Positions 17,567 through 25,316 of a DNA stretch of 64,000 nt are shown here, in pieces. Under the pieces are notes generated by a model. The model searched no databases. It was not told the origin of the DNA and saw nothing but the letters and a program-made list of their open reading frames with translations. Where the stretch lies: positions 1 to 64,000 of the forward strand of contig CABRHH010000012.1 of NCBI GenBank assembly GCA_902470695.1, read 5' to 3'. Source of the stretch: an uncultured Collinsella sp. (GTDB lineage Bacteria; Actinomycetota; Coriobacteriia; Coriobacteriales; Coriobacteriaceae). The number at the start of each line of letters is the position of its first letter. Position 1 is the stretch's first letter. Both the position numbers and the translations under genes were made by a program.

Positions 17567-17593
17567 GCGCTTGCGGCGCTCGCGGCCCGCGCC

Positions 17594-19660
17594 ATGCGTG
17601 CGCGGGGGCAGCGAGCGGGGGATAGGGACGCGGGGCGGTCTTGCCAGGGAGCAGCGGGCCGTCGGGACAGCCGGGCGTCGGCGTGCTCGTTCGAGGTCCC
17701 GGAGGCGTGCGGGCTGTCGGAGCGCGAGCGGTCGGTGATGCTGGGGAGCCTGCAGGGCAGGTCGTTGGCGCAGCTTGCGCAAGAGCTCGGCGTTTCCCGA
17801 TCGACTGCGGGCACCTATCGGCTGCGCGCCTATACGAAGCTCGGGGTCGAATCCCTGGAAGGTGCGCGTGCGCTGCTTGGAGCTGAGGGGCCGCACGAAG
17901 CAGGTGCGTCTGGGGCATCGGTGGGCAAGCTGGGCAGCACGAAGGGCCTGATGGCATCCCCAGTGGCGGTGGACGAGCCGGGCGGCGCGGTGGATTCGGC
18001 GATGTTCCCGGCACCGGTGGGCGAGCAAGGCAGAACGGTGGATTCGACATCATCCCCGATGGCGTCTGCGGTCGTCCGCTTCATGGACCGTGTTGCTGCG
18101 AGCGGAGGATGGGTTGCCTGGTTCGTGCTTGCTGGCGTCCTGCTCGCTCCCTGGTGCGGATCGCGCGTCTGGTTGCTCGCCGATGCCTGGCGTGCGCTGC
18201 CGTCGGCGGTTCTGGTTGTTGTGACAGGCTATCTGGTGCTCGGCGGCGCTGTCCCGTCCGCGCGGCCGAGTCGATGCGTGAGCGCGGCGGGGGCCGCGTG
18301 CACGGCGCTGCTCGCGCTCCTGGTGCCCGTGCTGCCGGGAGGGCATGCTGCCGCCAGCGAGCTGCCTGTTCTGTTCGATTTCGTATTGGCGGCGGCGCTC
18401 GTCTTCGGCCTGTCTGCCCTCGCGGGGCGGGGAATGCGAGCGGATCGGGCTTTGGTGCCGCATGCGTGCGCGGCTGCCGGGGCGTGCGTGGCGTCGTCCG
18501 CTGTTGCGGGACTCTACCTGGCTGTGATCGCGGTTGCAGCGTGTGCGCTCGCAGCGGCATGCGTTTGGTGCGCCGTGGCTGGGCCTGGCGAGGAGGCGGC
18601 ACGAGATGGCCGGCCGGTGCAGGTCGCGGGGCAAGTGCTGGGTGCGGGTCGCGCGCGGGTCGGTGCGCCGAAGCGTGGCGGCGATCAGGTGCTGGCTGAT
18701 GAGCCGCAGCAGACCGCCGGCTCGGCACGCGCCGGTGCACTGAAGCGTGGCGACGACTCTGCGCTGGCTGATGCGCCGAAGCGTGGCGGCGCACGTGCGG
18801 AACAGGTCCTGCCGGTGCTGGAAGGCGTCGGTTTTGTCCCACATGGCGGGCAGGTCATCTGCCTTGTTGGGGGTTTGTCGGCGTGGGGGTGGGGACTGTA
18901 TCAGGCGGGCGCCTGCACCCTGGTCGAAGCCTCCAGCGCATCGCGCATGCCGCCTGCGGTGGCTGCATGCGTGGTGGTTGCCTTCGTATACGCCGCCTGT
19001 CTGATGTGGGCGTGCCGACGGGATTTGTCTCGAGCTCCCAAGCGTGCCTGGCTTGCTGTTTCCCTTGTGGGCGGCACGGCTCTGTGCTGCCTGTGGGCAA
19101 CCGGTGGCTCGGGCGCGGCGGCACCGCTGGCCCAGGCGCTGTCGACGGCTCCCATGCTTGTTCTTGCGGGCACGGCCTTCGAAATGCTTGCGGCGTTTCG
19201 TGCGGCGCACCGCTGCGCCTCGTTTGGGTTCGCGATGCCAACGTTGCTGCTTACCGTGTTTGCCGTGTGGTGTTGCGGTCCATTCATCGCGATGGTCGCG
19301 CGCGATGGGTTTGCAGGTGGCGATTGGGCTGCTGCGGCGGTTGTCGCGGCGGGAGGAATGCTGGGGGCTGTCAGCTTGAACAGCATATGGCGCACCTTGC
19401 ACAAGCGGGCGGCGCTGCGTGCGGCGGGGTTGCGGGCGGTCGAGAGGGCACTGCGGAAGGCGGGGCTCACGCAGATGGAGGCGCGCGTGGCTGCGCTGCT
19501 GTGCACGGGCCGTGCGGCGCGCGAAGTTGCCGCCGAGCTGTTCATCGAGCCCTCGACCGTTCGGTCTCACACGAGGCGCGCCTATGCAAAGCTCTCGGTC
19601 CACACGCGAGGCGAGCTCGAGATTGCCGCTGCGGCGCTCGTGCGCGAACACGCCCGCTAA
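17594..19660 (+). CDS. Membrane LuxR-family regulator with two HTH domains
   Basis: As an open frame it encodes 688 residues. A LuxR-type HTH (about residues 38-85, CGLSERERSV...) is followed by a low-complexity linker, about twelve membrane segments (about 170-605, with a PKRGG/ALADAP repeat in the central loop), and a second C-terminal HTH (about 625-680, GLTQMEARVAALL and STVRSHTRRAYAKL). The first HTH probably belongs to the upstream membrane half, so this is a tandem fusion of two membrane LuxR regulators. ATG 17594 has no Shine-Dalgarno sequence and lies 27 bases past the in-frame TGA. The true start or readthrough state is open. It probably regulates the adjacent ABC exporter. Confidence 0.72.
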   Translation: MRARGQRAGDRDAGRSCQGAAGRRDSRASACSFEVPEACGLSERERSVMLGSLQGRSLAQLAQELGVSRSTAGTYRLRAYTKLGVESLEGARALLGAEGPHEAGASGASVGKLGSTKGLMASPVAVDEPGGAVDSAMFPAPVGEQGRTVDSTSSPMASAVVRFMDRVAASGGWVAWFVLAGVLLAPWCGSRVWLLADAWRALPSAVLVVVTGYLVLGGAVPSARPSRCVSAAGAACTALLALLVPVLPGGHAAASELPVLFDFVLAAALVFGLSALAGRGMRADRALVPHACAAAGACVASSAVAGLYLAVIAVAACALAAACVWCAVAGPGEEAARDGRPVQVAGQVLGAGRARVGAPKRGGDQVLADEPQQTAGSARAGALKRGDDSALADAPKRGGARAEQVLPVLEGVGFVPHGGQVICLVGGLSAWGWGLYQAGACTLVEASSASRMPPAVAACVVVAFVYAACLMWACRRDLSRAPKRAWLAVSLVGGTALCCLWATGGSGAAAPLAQALSTAPMLVLAGTAFEMLAAFRAAHRCASFGFAMPTLLLTVFAVWCCGPFIAMVARDGFAGGDWAAAAVVAAGGMLGAVSLNSIWRTLHKRAALRAAGLRAVERALRKAGLTQMEARVAALLCTGRAAREVAAELFIEPSTVRSHTRRAYAKLSVHTRGELEIAAAALVREHAR

Positions 19661-19759
19661 GCGCCGATCGGCGGCAGGCGGCGCGGAGCGTGGGTTTCAG
19701 TCAAAGGCGCGCGCGGTGCCGCAGCGCCGACGCAGCGCCGACGCGATGCGTCGTCCTCC

Positions 19760-20760
19760 GCCGGGCAGGAGTTTCTGCGCCGCTCCGTCCATCGGTGGGA
19801 AGTTGCCGTGCTGCACCGACCGCTGGCGGGAAGCAGCCGTGCCGTTCGTCCGCTGGCGAGAGGTCCCGTGCCGCTTGCCCGTCGGTGGGAAGTCGCCGTG
19901 CCGCTTGCCCGTTGGAAAATGTTACCGCGTGGTTTGTCCATCGACGAAACGTCACCGCGTCGTTTGGCCATCCAGGCGGCATTTTCGGCCCCAGACGGAC
20001 AGAGCCCGAACCCGAGTTCCCTGGATGGACGGGAGACGAACCCGAGTTTCCTGGACGGCCGCAATCCGAACCCCGGTTTTCTGGATGGCCGCAGTCCGCA
20101 CCCGTGTTTCGCCCCGTGGCCCTGGACGGACACAATCCGAACCCAAGTTTCGCCCCGGGACCCTGGATGGACGCAGCCCGAACCCAAGTTTTGCCCTAGG
20201 GCTCCGGATGGCCGGAAGGCGAACCCAGGTTTCGTCTCGGGTTGTTCGATGGCCGAAACCCGAACCCGGCTTTCGGCTCGGAGTCCCGGATGGACGAAGC
20301 CCGAACCCGAGTTGCGTGCCGGGGCCCTGGACGGCCGGAATCCGGGCCTGGTTCTCTGGATGGCCGGGATGCGAACCCTGGTTGAGCCTCGGGGTGTCCG
20401 ATGGCGAAACCTTACCGCGTCTTTTGGCCATCGGTGAAACGTCACCGCGTCGTTTGGCCATCCAGGCGGCTTTTTCGGCCCCAGACGGACGGAACCCGAA
20501 CCCGAGTTTCCTGGACGGCCGGATTCCGAACCCAAGTTGTGCTCCGGGGCCTTGGATGGACGGGAGACGAACCCAGGTTGCGCCCCGGAGCCCCGGACGG
20601 ACACAATCCGCACCCGTGTTCCGCCCCGGGGCCCCGGACGGACACAATCCGGACCCGTGTTTCGCTTCGGGGCCTTGGATGGACGGAATCCGAACCCAGG
20701 CTTCGTCCCGGCTCCCTGGATGGCCGGCGCACGAACCCCCGCCTGCGCCCCGAGGTCGGC
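19760..20760. repeat. Composite repeat array 2 (two copies)
   Basis: Same architecture as array 1. Five to seven left units of about 30 nt (for example GGTGGGAAGTCGCCGTGCCG) lead to hinge 19966-20000, then nine or ten right units of about 41 nt. A short left part and hinge 20456-20490 are followed by about six right units. Both hinges start GGCCATCC instead of GTCCATCC. Long open frames on both strands (for example 19419-21152) are by-products of the repeat composition. The array sits between the LuxR gene and the antiterminator leader. Confidence 0.8.
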
Positions 20761-21071
20761 GGGTCCCGAGGCGGCTGCGGTCAGAGCTTCAATTCAGCGC
20801 CGGTCCTCAAATGGCAAGCCCGAACTCCGAACCCCCGACCTTCCCCGAACCCCGGCTCAGCCCTAAGCCTCAAATGCCGAACCCCGACTCCCGAACCCCC
20901 GACCCTCGAACCCCCCGAGCACCGAGTCTTGCCCGCCCGCACCGGCAGCACGGTCCCTTGCACCCTCCAGCAAGCCGGACACCTACCGTTCACCGACAAA
21001 TAGCTGCCGTTCACGGAAAAATATCGGCACATGGGGTATCATCTTCACGGTGTCGATACACTTGCACCTGT
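20761..21071. other. C-rich spacer before the antiterminator leader
   Basis: No gene is supported. From 20820 to 20930 the sequence repeats CCGAACCCC-, CCGACC- and CCGACTCC-like words on a different pattern from the array. Near 20990 and 21009 the words CCGTTCACCGACAAATA and CCGTTCACGGAAAAATA form an imperfect direct repeat 19 bases apart, a possible operator. A TATCAT (21037-21042) may be a -10. Confidence 0.4.
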
Positions 21072-21074
21072 CGC

Positions 21075-21170
21075 AAGGTTGTTACTCTTCGGGAGGCATC
21101 ACTTGTGCAAGGACATTCGGGGGTCTCGAGGCCACCGGTTCGCGCGCAGTGATGTTCCGAGGAGTTTTTT
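21075..21170 (+). promoter_or_regulatory. RAT antiterminator and terminator, licT leader 2
   Basis: GGTTGTTACTCTTCGGGAGG (21077-21096) followed by CATCAC has the RAT form seen at 7067. ACTCTTCG (21084-21091) and GCATCAC (21096-21102) can pair with GTGATG (21149-21154) and CGAGGAGT (21158-21165), followed by a T-tract ending at 21170. GAGGAG at 21159-21164 is also the Shine-Dalgarno sequence of the gene starting at 21172, so the terminator stem would sequester it. This indicates autogenous antitermination. Confidence 0.75.
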
Positions 21171-21171
21171 C

Positions 21172-22008
21172 ATGCTCATCCTGAAGAAGATCAACAACAA
21201 CGTCGCACTCGCCGCCAGTGACGCGGGCGAGGAGATCGTGGTCTTTGGACGAGGCGTTGGCTTTCCCGCCATGCCCTATGAGCTCAGGGACGAGTCGGTC
21301 ATCCAGCGCGTGTTCGCAAGCGTTGACGAAAAGCTCCTGGGCGCGCTGCAGTCCATCTCCGACGAGGTGCTGCTGGCGGCCTCGGACATCGTGGCGCTGG
21401 CCGGCGAGACCCTCGATTGCAAGCTCTCTTCGAATCTGCTGGTGAGCCTGGCAGACCATATCCAATACGCCATTGAGCGCCAGGGCAGCGGCATCGCCAT
21501 CGAGAACCCGCTGTCGCACGAGGTCGCCTTCGTCTACCCGCGCGAGCGCGAGCTCGGCGATCGGGGTTTGGCCATCGTGGCGGCGCGCACCGGCGTGGAG
21601 CTGCCGGCATGCGAGGCCACCTCGATCGCGCTCCACCTGGTGAATGCCGAGGTCGACGGCATGGGCAGCGCTGAGGACATGGACCTGGTGATGAAAAGCA
21701 CCGTCGCGCTCGAGCGCATCACCCAGATCGTCGAGGAGCAGCTGGGCTCGCCGCTCGACCGCACCTCCTATGCCTACGTGCGCTTCGTGGCGCACCTGCG
21801 GTTTCTGATCCGCCGTCTTATGCGCGGCGGCTGCAAGCAAACCGAGAATTCCTCGCTGTTCCGCCAGGCCGCTCGCGATTTCCCGGACGCTTACCGGTGC
21901 GCGGCGGGCATCAACGAGTACCTCAAGAAATCTTACAAGTGGAATTGCTCGGACGAGGAGCTGCTGTATCTGATGATGCACGTGAACCGCCTGAGATCGA
22001 GCGACTGA
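21172..22008 (+). CDS. licT: BglG/LicT family transcriptional antiterminator
   Basis: A 278-residue RNA-binding antiterminator. The CAT RNA-binding domain (residues 1-55, MLILKKINNNVALA) is followed by two PTS regulation domains, PRD1 (about 65-170; histidines in LADHIQYA and IALHLVN) and PRD2 (about 171-278; histidines in FVAHLRFL and LMMHVNRL), phosphorylated by EIIB and HPr. ATG 21172 is fixed by GAGGAG and by the canonical MLILKKINNN start. It should bind the RAT sites at 7067 and 21075. It precedes an EIIBC gene whose own leader has no RAT, so that gene is probably reached by readthrough. Confidence 0.93.
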   Translation: MLILKKINNNVALAASDAGEEIVVFGRGVGFPAMPYELRDESVIQRVFASVDEKLLGALQSISDEVLLAASDIVALAGETLDCKLSSNLLVSLADHIQYAIERQGSGIAIENPLSHEVAFVYPRERELGDRGLAIVAARTGVELPACEATSIALHLVNAEVDGMGSAEDMDLVMKSTVALERITQIVEEQLGSPLDRTSYAYVRFVAHLRFLIRRLMRGGCKQTENSSLFRQAARDFPDAYRCAAGINEYLKKSYKWNCSDEELLYLMMHVNRLRSSD

Positions 22009-22386
22009 GGTCGTCCGGCGACTGAGGCCCCGGCGATCGAGACCGACCGGCGACTGAGACCGCCCGGTCGCGCTCGGGCGGCGGTGCCTCTCGGCGCTCG
22101 ACACCCGGCAGTGACGCAGCGGGGCGCTCCAGCGCCTTCGGCACCTGGGCCTCGGGCGTCGAAGGCCCAAACGCCCCGATCCCGGCCGATGTCGACGCGT
22201 CATCGTAGACGCCCCGATCCCGGCCGATGTCGGCGCGCCCTCGTAACGCCATCTGGCAACCCACCCGCCGGCCGCAGCCTGCCGGCACCCTCAAATCCCA
22301 TCGGTGTTTATCCGCCCGGCCGTATGGCCAGGTGGCAGACATAGTGCGCCTCGCGCACGTAAGGTAGTCTATCGGAAAGGAAGATC
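22009..22386. other. licT-EIIBC spacer with short direct repeats
   Basis: No gene is supported. Three CGACTGAG words lie within 22009-22060. ACGCCCCGATCCCGGCCGAT begins twice, at 22171-22199 and 22209-22237 (29-nt copies with one mismatch, period 38). A small hairpin GTGCGC-CTC-GCGCAC (22344-22358) lies just before the Shine-Dalgarno sequence of the next gene. I see no RAT here. Confidence 0.5.
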
Positions 22387-23829
22387 ATGGCAGGGAAGTA
22401 CGACGACCTCGCACGCGCCATCGTGGAGAACGTGGGCGGCAAGCAGAACGTCAACAGCGTGACGCATTGCATCACGCGCGTGCGCTTCAAGCTCAAGGAT
22501 GAGAGCATCGCCAACACCGAGGCCATCGAGAAGCTCGAAGGGGTCATCACGGTGATGAAGGCCAACGGCCAGTACCAGGTCGTGGTGGGCAACAAGGTCG
22601 AGGACGTCTTCGACGCGGTGCTTGCGGTCGGCGGCCTGGCCTCCGGCGCCCAGGCCGATGCCGCCGAGGAGGCGCCCAAGTCCGCCGGCGCCCTCATCAT
22701 CGACCTGATCTCGGGCATCTTCCAGCCCATGCTCGGCACCTTTGCCGCCGCGGGTATCATGAAGGGCATCCTGGCGCTTGTCACCTTCTTGGACCAGCAG
22801 TTCGGCGGCGGCGCTTTCGCCACTAGCGGCGCCTACACCCTGCTCTACACGATCGCCGACGGCATGTTCTACTTCCTACCCGTCGTGCTCGCCCTCACCG
22901 CGGCGCGCAAGTTCAAGATGAGCGAGTTCACCGCGCTCGCCATCGCCTTCGCGCTTTTGTATCCCACCATGGTGGCCCTCACGGGCGGTGAGGTCATCGG
23001 CAGCGTCGACCTCGGGTTCGCGGGCACCTTCTCCTGGTACGCCGACTTCTTCGGCCTGCCCATCATCATGCCTGCCTCCGGCTACACGAGCTCCGTCATC
23101 CCGATCGTCCTCATGGTCTGGTTCGGCTCGATGGTCGAGCACTGGTGCAAGCGCTGGATGCCCGCTTCGGTCAAGATGTTCTTCATCCCGCTCGTGACCA
23201 TGAGCATCACCATCGTGCTGGGCTACCTGGTCATCGGCCCGGTCGCCACGCTGATCACCAACATCTTGGGCGAGCTGTTCATGCTCGTGTTCAACCTGCC
23301 GTTCGTGGGCGGCGTGCTCGGCAGCGTCGTGGTGGCCGCGTTCTGGATGCCGCTGGTCATCTTCGGCTTCCACTGGAGCCTCGTGCCGATCTGCCTGGTG
23401 AACCTCGGCACGCTCGGCCATGACTTCATCCTCGCCTCGGTCATCGCGCACTCCTTCTCGCTCGGCGCGGTGCTGTTCGCCATGTACCTCAAGAACAAGG
23501 ACCAGGCCTTCCGCGGCATCGCGCTGCCGGCCATGATCTCGGCGTTCTTCTTCGGTGTCACCGAGCCGGCCATCTACGGCGTGGCGCTGCCCGACAAGAA
23601 GGCCTTCGTGAACGCCTGCATCGGCTCGGCCGTGGGCGGCCTGATCATCGGCCTCACCGGCGCGTTCGTCTACATGCAGGGCGGTCTGGGCGTGTTCAAC
23701 TGGCTGTCGTTCATCGACTCCGCCACCGTCGGCATGACCCATATGGTGTGGGCCATCGTGGCCTCGCTCGTCGGCGCCGCGGTGGGCTTCGTGCTCGAGT
23801 TGGCCACCTACAAGCCTGCGTCTAACTAG
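22387..23829 (+). CDS. PTS beta-glucoside-type transporter subunit EIIBC (second)
   Basis: A 480-residue paralogue of the EIIBC at 7300. EIIB has Cys28 in THCITRVRF. EIIC (about residues 100-475) shows the FFGVTEPAIYG motif and about ten membrane segments. It again lacks an EIIA domain. GGAAAGGAAG precedes ATG. It lies downstream of licT and upstream of free EIIA and HPr-like genes, together a full phosphorelay except enzyme I. The substrate is a beta-glucoside or related disaccharide by family only. Confidence 0.92.
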   Translation: MAGKYDDLARAIVENVGGKQNVNSVTHCITRVRFKLKDESIANTEAIEKLEGVITVMKANGQYQVVVGNKVEDVFDAVLAVGGLASGAQADAAEEAPKSAGALIIDLISGIFQPMLGTFAAAGIMKGILALVTFLDQQFGGGAFATSGAYTLLYTIADGMFYFLPVVLALTAARKFKMSEFTALAIAFALLYPTMVALTGGEVIGSVDLGFAGTFSWYADFFGLPIIMPASGYTSSVIPIVLMVWFGSMVEHWCKRWMPASVKMFFIPLVTMSITIVLGYLVIGPVATLITNILGELFMLVFNLPFVGGVLGSVVVAAFWMPLVIFGFHWSLVPICLVNLGTLGHDFILASVIAHSFSLGAVLFAMYLKNKDQAFRGIALPAMISAFFFGVTEPAIYGVALPDKKAFVNACIGSAVGGLIIGLTGAFVYMQGGLGVFNWLSFIDSATVGMTHMVWAIVASLVGAAVGFVLELATYKPASN

Positions 23830-23925
23830 CCTGAGCGGAGGATTGCCCACATGCGGTGCGGCGGCGCGCGACTGACGACCCCGCAGACACCGAGCGCGCC
23901 GTGCGGCACCCGGGCGGTTATCGCG

Positions 23926-23931
23926 TATACT
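23926..23931 (+). promoter_or_regulatory. Possible -10 element upstream of the EIIA gene
   Basis: TATACT at 23926-23931, 58 bases before the EIIA start, with no convincing -35 at standard spacing. It would allow EIIA and HPr to be expressed independently of EIIBC. Confidence 0.3.
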
Positions 23932-23988
23932 GGTATGCATATGCCGACACGTGTTGCGTGGCGGTGTGAGTACACAAGGAGGAACATC

Positions 23989-24525
23989 ATGGGTCTGTTC
24001 GATATGTTCAAAAAGAAGGACGCACCGGCCGCTCCGGCCACGCCTGCGAGCGTCTCCGCCGCAGCTGCCGCCGACGTGCTGTGCGCCCCGGTTGCGGGCC
24101 GCGCCATCAAGATGACCGACGTCCCCGATCCGGTGTTCGGCGGCGAGGTCCTGGGCAAGGGCTGCGCCGTGTGGCCGTCCGAGGAGGTTGTCTACGCTCC
24201 GGTGTCCGGCACCGTCACGGTGACCATGGGGCATGCGGTGGGCATCATGTCCACCGACGGCATCGAGGTCCTCGTGCACGTGGGCGTGGACACCGTCAAC
24301 CTGCAGGGTAAGGGCTTCACGGGCTACGTGTCCCAGGGCGACACCGTTAAGGCCGGCCAGCCGGTGCTCAAGATGGACCGCGCCGTGATCGCCGAGGCCG
24401 GCTACAAGGACTGCGTGGTGCTGGCTGTGTCCAACACCGCCGAGTTCGAGGCCGTTGAGATGACGGTGGAGCCCGAGGCCGAGGTCGAGGCCGGCGCGCA
24501 GGTGCTCAAGGTCACCCGCAAGTAG
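23989..24525 (+). CDS. PTS glucose-type EIIA
   Basis: A 178-residue soluble EIIA of the glucose family. The core from about residue 25 has SGTVTVTMGHAVGIMSTDG and the phosphoryl-accepting histidine in LVHVGVDTVNLQGKGF. The first His (TMGHAVG) is the accessory active-site residue. The protein takes phosphate from HPr and passes it to EIIB cysteine. As the only EIIA in the window it could serve both EIIBCs. AAGGAGG sets the start at 23989, although the frame is open upstream. The short linker MGLFDMFKKKDAPAAP is typical of free EIIA-Glc. Confidence 0.93.
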   Translation: MGLFDMFKKKDAPAAPATPASVSAAAAADVLCAPVAGRAIKMTDVPDPVFGGEVLGKGCAVWPSEEVVYAPVSGTVTVTMGHAVGIMSTDGIEVLVHVGVDTVNLQGKGFTGYVSQGDTVKAGQPVLKMDRAVIAEAGYKDCVVLAVSNTAEFEAVEMTVEPEAEVEAGAQVLKVTRK

Positions 24526-24535
24526 GCCGTCTGCG

Positions 24536-24787
24536 ATGGTTTCGATCACCCACACCATCCGTGATTTCGAGGGCCTGCACGCCCGCCCGGTGGCCGCGAT
24601 CGTGGCTGCGACGCGCCCGTGGACAAGCGCGGTGCGCGTGAGCGTGGGCGAGCGGGTGTGCGACGGGCGCGACCTGATGGGCCTGATGGGGCTCGGCGCG
24701 CGCCGCGGCGATGTGCTCACCGTCGAGGTCGAGGGGCCCGACGAAGCCCAGGCTGCCGAGGCGCTGCGCGCGGTGTTCTCGTTTTGA
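24536..24787 (+). CDS. HPr-family phosphocarrier
   Basis: An 83-residue HPr-like protein beginning ten bases after the EIIA stop. The active-site histidine is in EGLHARPVA (His16). The Ser46 regulatory region of HPr reads DLMGLMGLGARRGD and carries no serine, so HPr kinase regulation through Ser46 is not expected. It may be a locus-specific carrier or the main HPr of the cell, which the window cannot decide. Confidence 0.88.
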   Translation: MVSITHTIRDFEGLHARPVAAIVAATRPWTSAVRVSVGERVCDGRDLMGLMGLGARRGDVLTVEVEGPDEAQAAEALRAVFSF

Positions 24788-24916
24788 TGTGAGGCGCGGG
24801 CGGCCCAGGTGCTGTCCGCGTCTTCGCTGTGCGCGGGGGTGTTCGCGCAGCGTGGCGTCCGCGTCCGGCTCGCGCGGGCGCGCCTGTGCCCGCACAAGGC
24901 CCGTTTCGAACGTGTA

Positions 24917-24962
24917 TCCCGCCGTACTCTACTGACGTGGAGTGCGGCGGGATAGCTATAAT
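24917..24962 (+). promoter_or_regulatory. 13-bp inverted repeat and -10 element before gatC
   Basis: TCCCGCCGTACTC (24917-24929) and GAGTGCGGCGGGA (24940-24952) pair with one G-U. TATAAT follows at 24957-24962, 52 bases before gatC. TGACGT (24933-24938), inside the loop, would be the -35 at 18-base spacing. The hairpin could end the PTS transcript or be an operator on the gat promoter. The rest of 24788-25013 shows nothing further. Confidence 0.55.
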
Positions 24963-25013
24963 AGGCGTCCTAGCACGCTTCATATGCATGACCGACCAAC
25001 GGGGAGGAGCACC

Positions 25014-25316
25014 ATGGCGCTCACCGAGCAGGATGTGCGCGGCCTTGCCGCCTATGCGCACATCGCACTTGAGGGAGATGAGCTTGAGCAGATGACGGCG
25101 TATCTCAACGATGCGGTCGGGCTGCTCGAGCCCATACTCGCCTATGCCGACGAGGACGTCGAGCCCACCTTTCATCCCATCGGGGAGCTTGCCAACGCGG
25201 TGCGCCCCGATGCCGTCGACATCGAGCGGGCGTTGCCGCGCGATGCAGCCCTGGGCAATGCCGGCGCCGCACGTGACGGCCAGTTCCGTGTTCCGGCGAT
25301 CCTAGGCGGTGAGTAG
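25014..25316 (+). CDS. gatC: Asp-tRNA(Asn)/Glu-tRNA(Gln) amidotransferase subunit C
   Basis: A 100-residue GatC, the small wrapping subunit that stabilises GatA-GatB. It shows the family start MALTEQDVRGLAAYAHIAL and the C-terminal LRPD-like ANAVRPDAV and GQFRVPAIL. GGGAGGAG precedes ATG 25014. The stop abuts the gatA start without a spacer, as in other gatCAB operons. Confidence 0.93.
   Translation: MALTEQDVRGLAAYAHIALEGDELEQMTAYLNDAVGLLEPILAYADEDVEPTFHPIGELANAVRPDAVDIERALPRDAALGNAGAARDGQFRVPAILGGE

Noticed and set aside
17556..17571. The 8-bp tandem word GATGAGCG as the cause of the LuxR interruption
   Set aside because: Removing one copy shifts the frame into an early stop and not into the LuxR frame, so a substitution creating TGA is the simpler explanation.
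19419..21152. A 577-codon + strand frame running from the LuxR gene through array 2
   Set aside because: It starts inside the LuxR gene in another frame, and the rest is translated repeat sequence of low complexity.
22876..24897. A 673-codon - strand frame antisense to EIIBC, EIIA and HPr
   Set aside because: All three + strand genes carry intact active-site motifs and ribosome sites.
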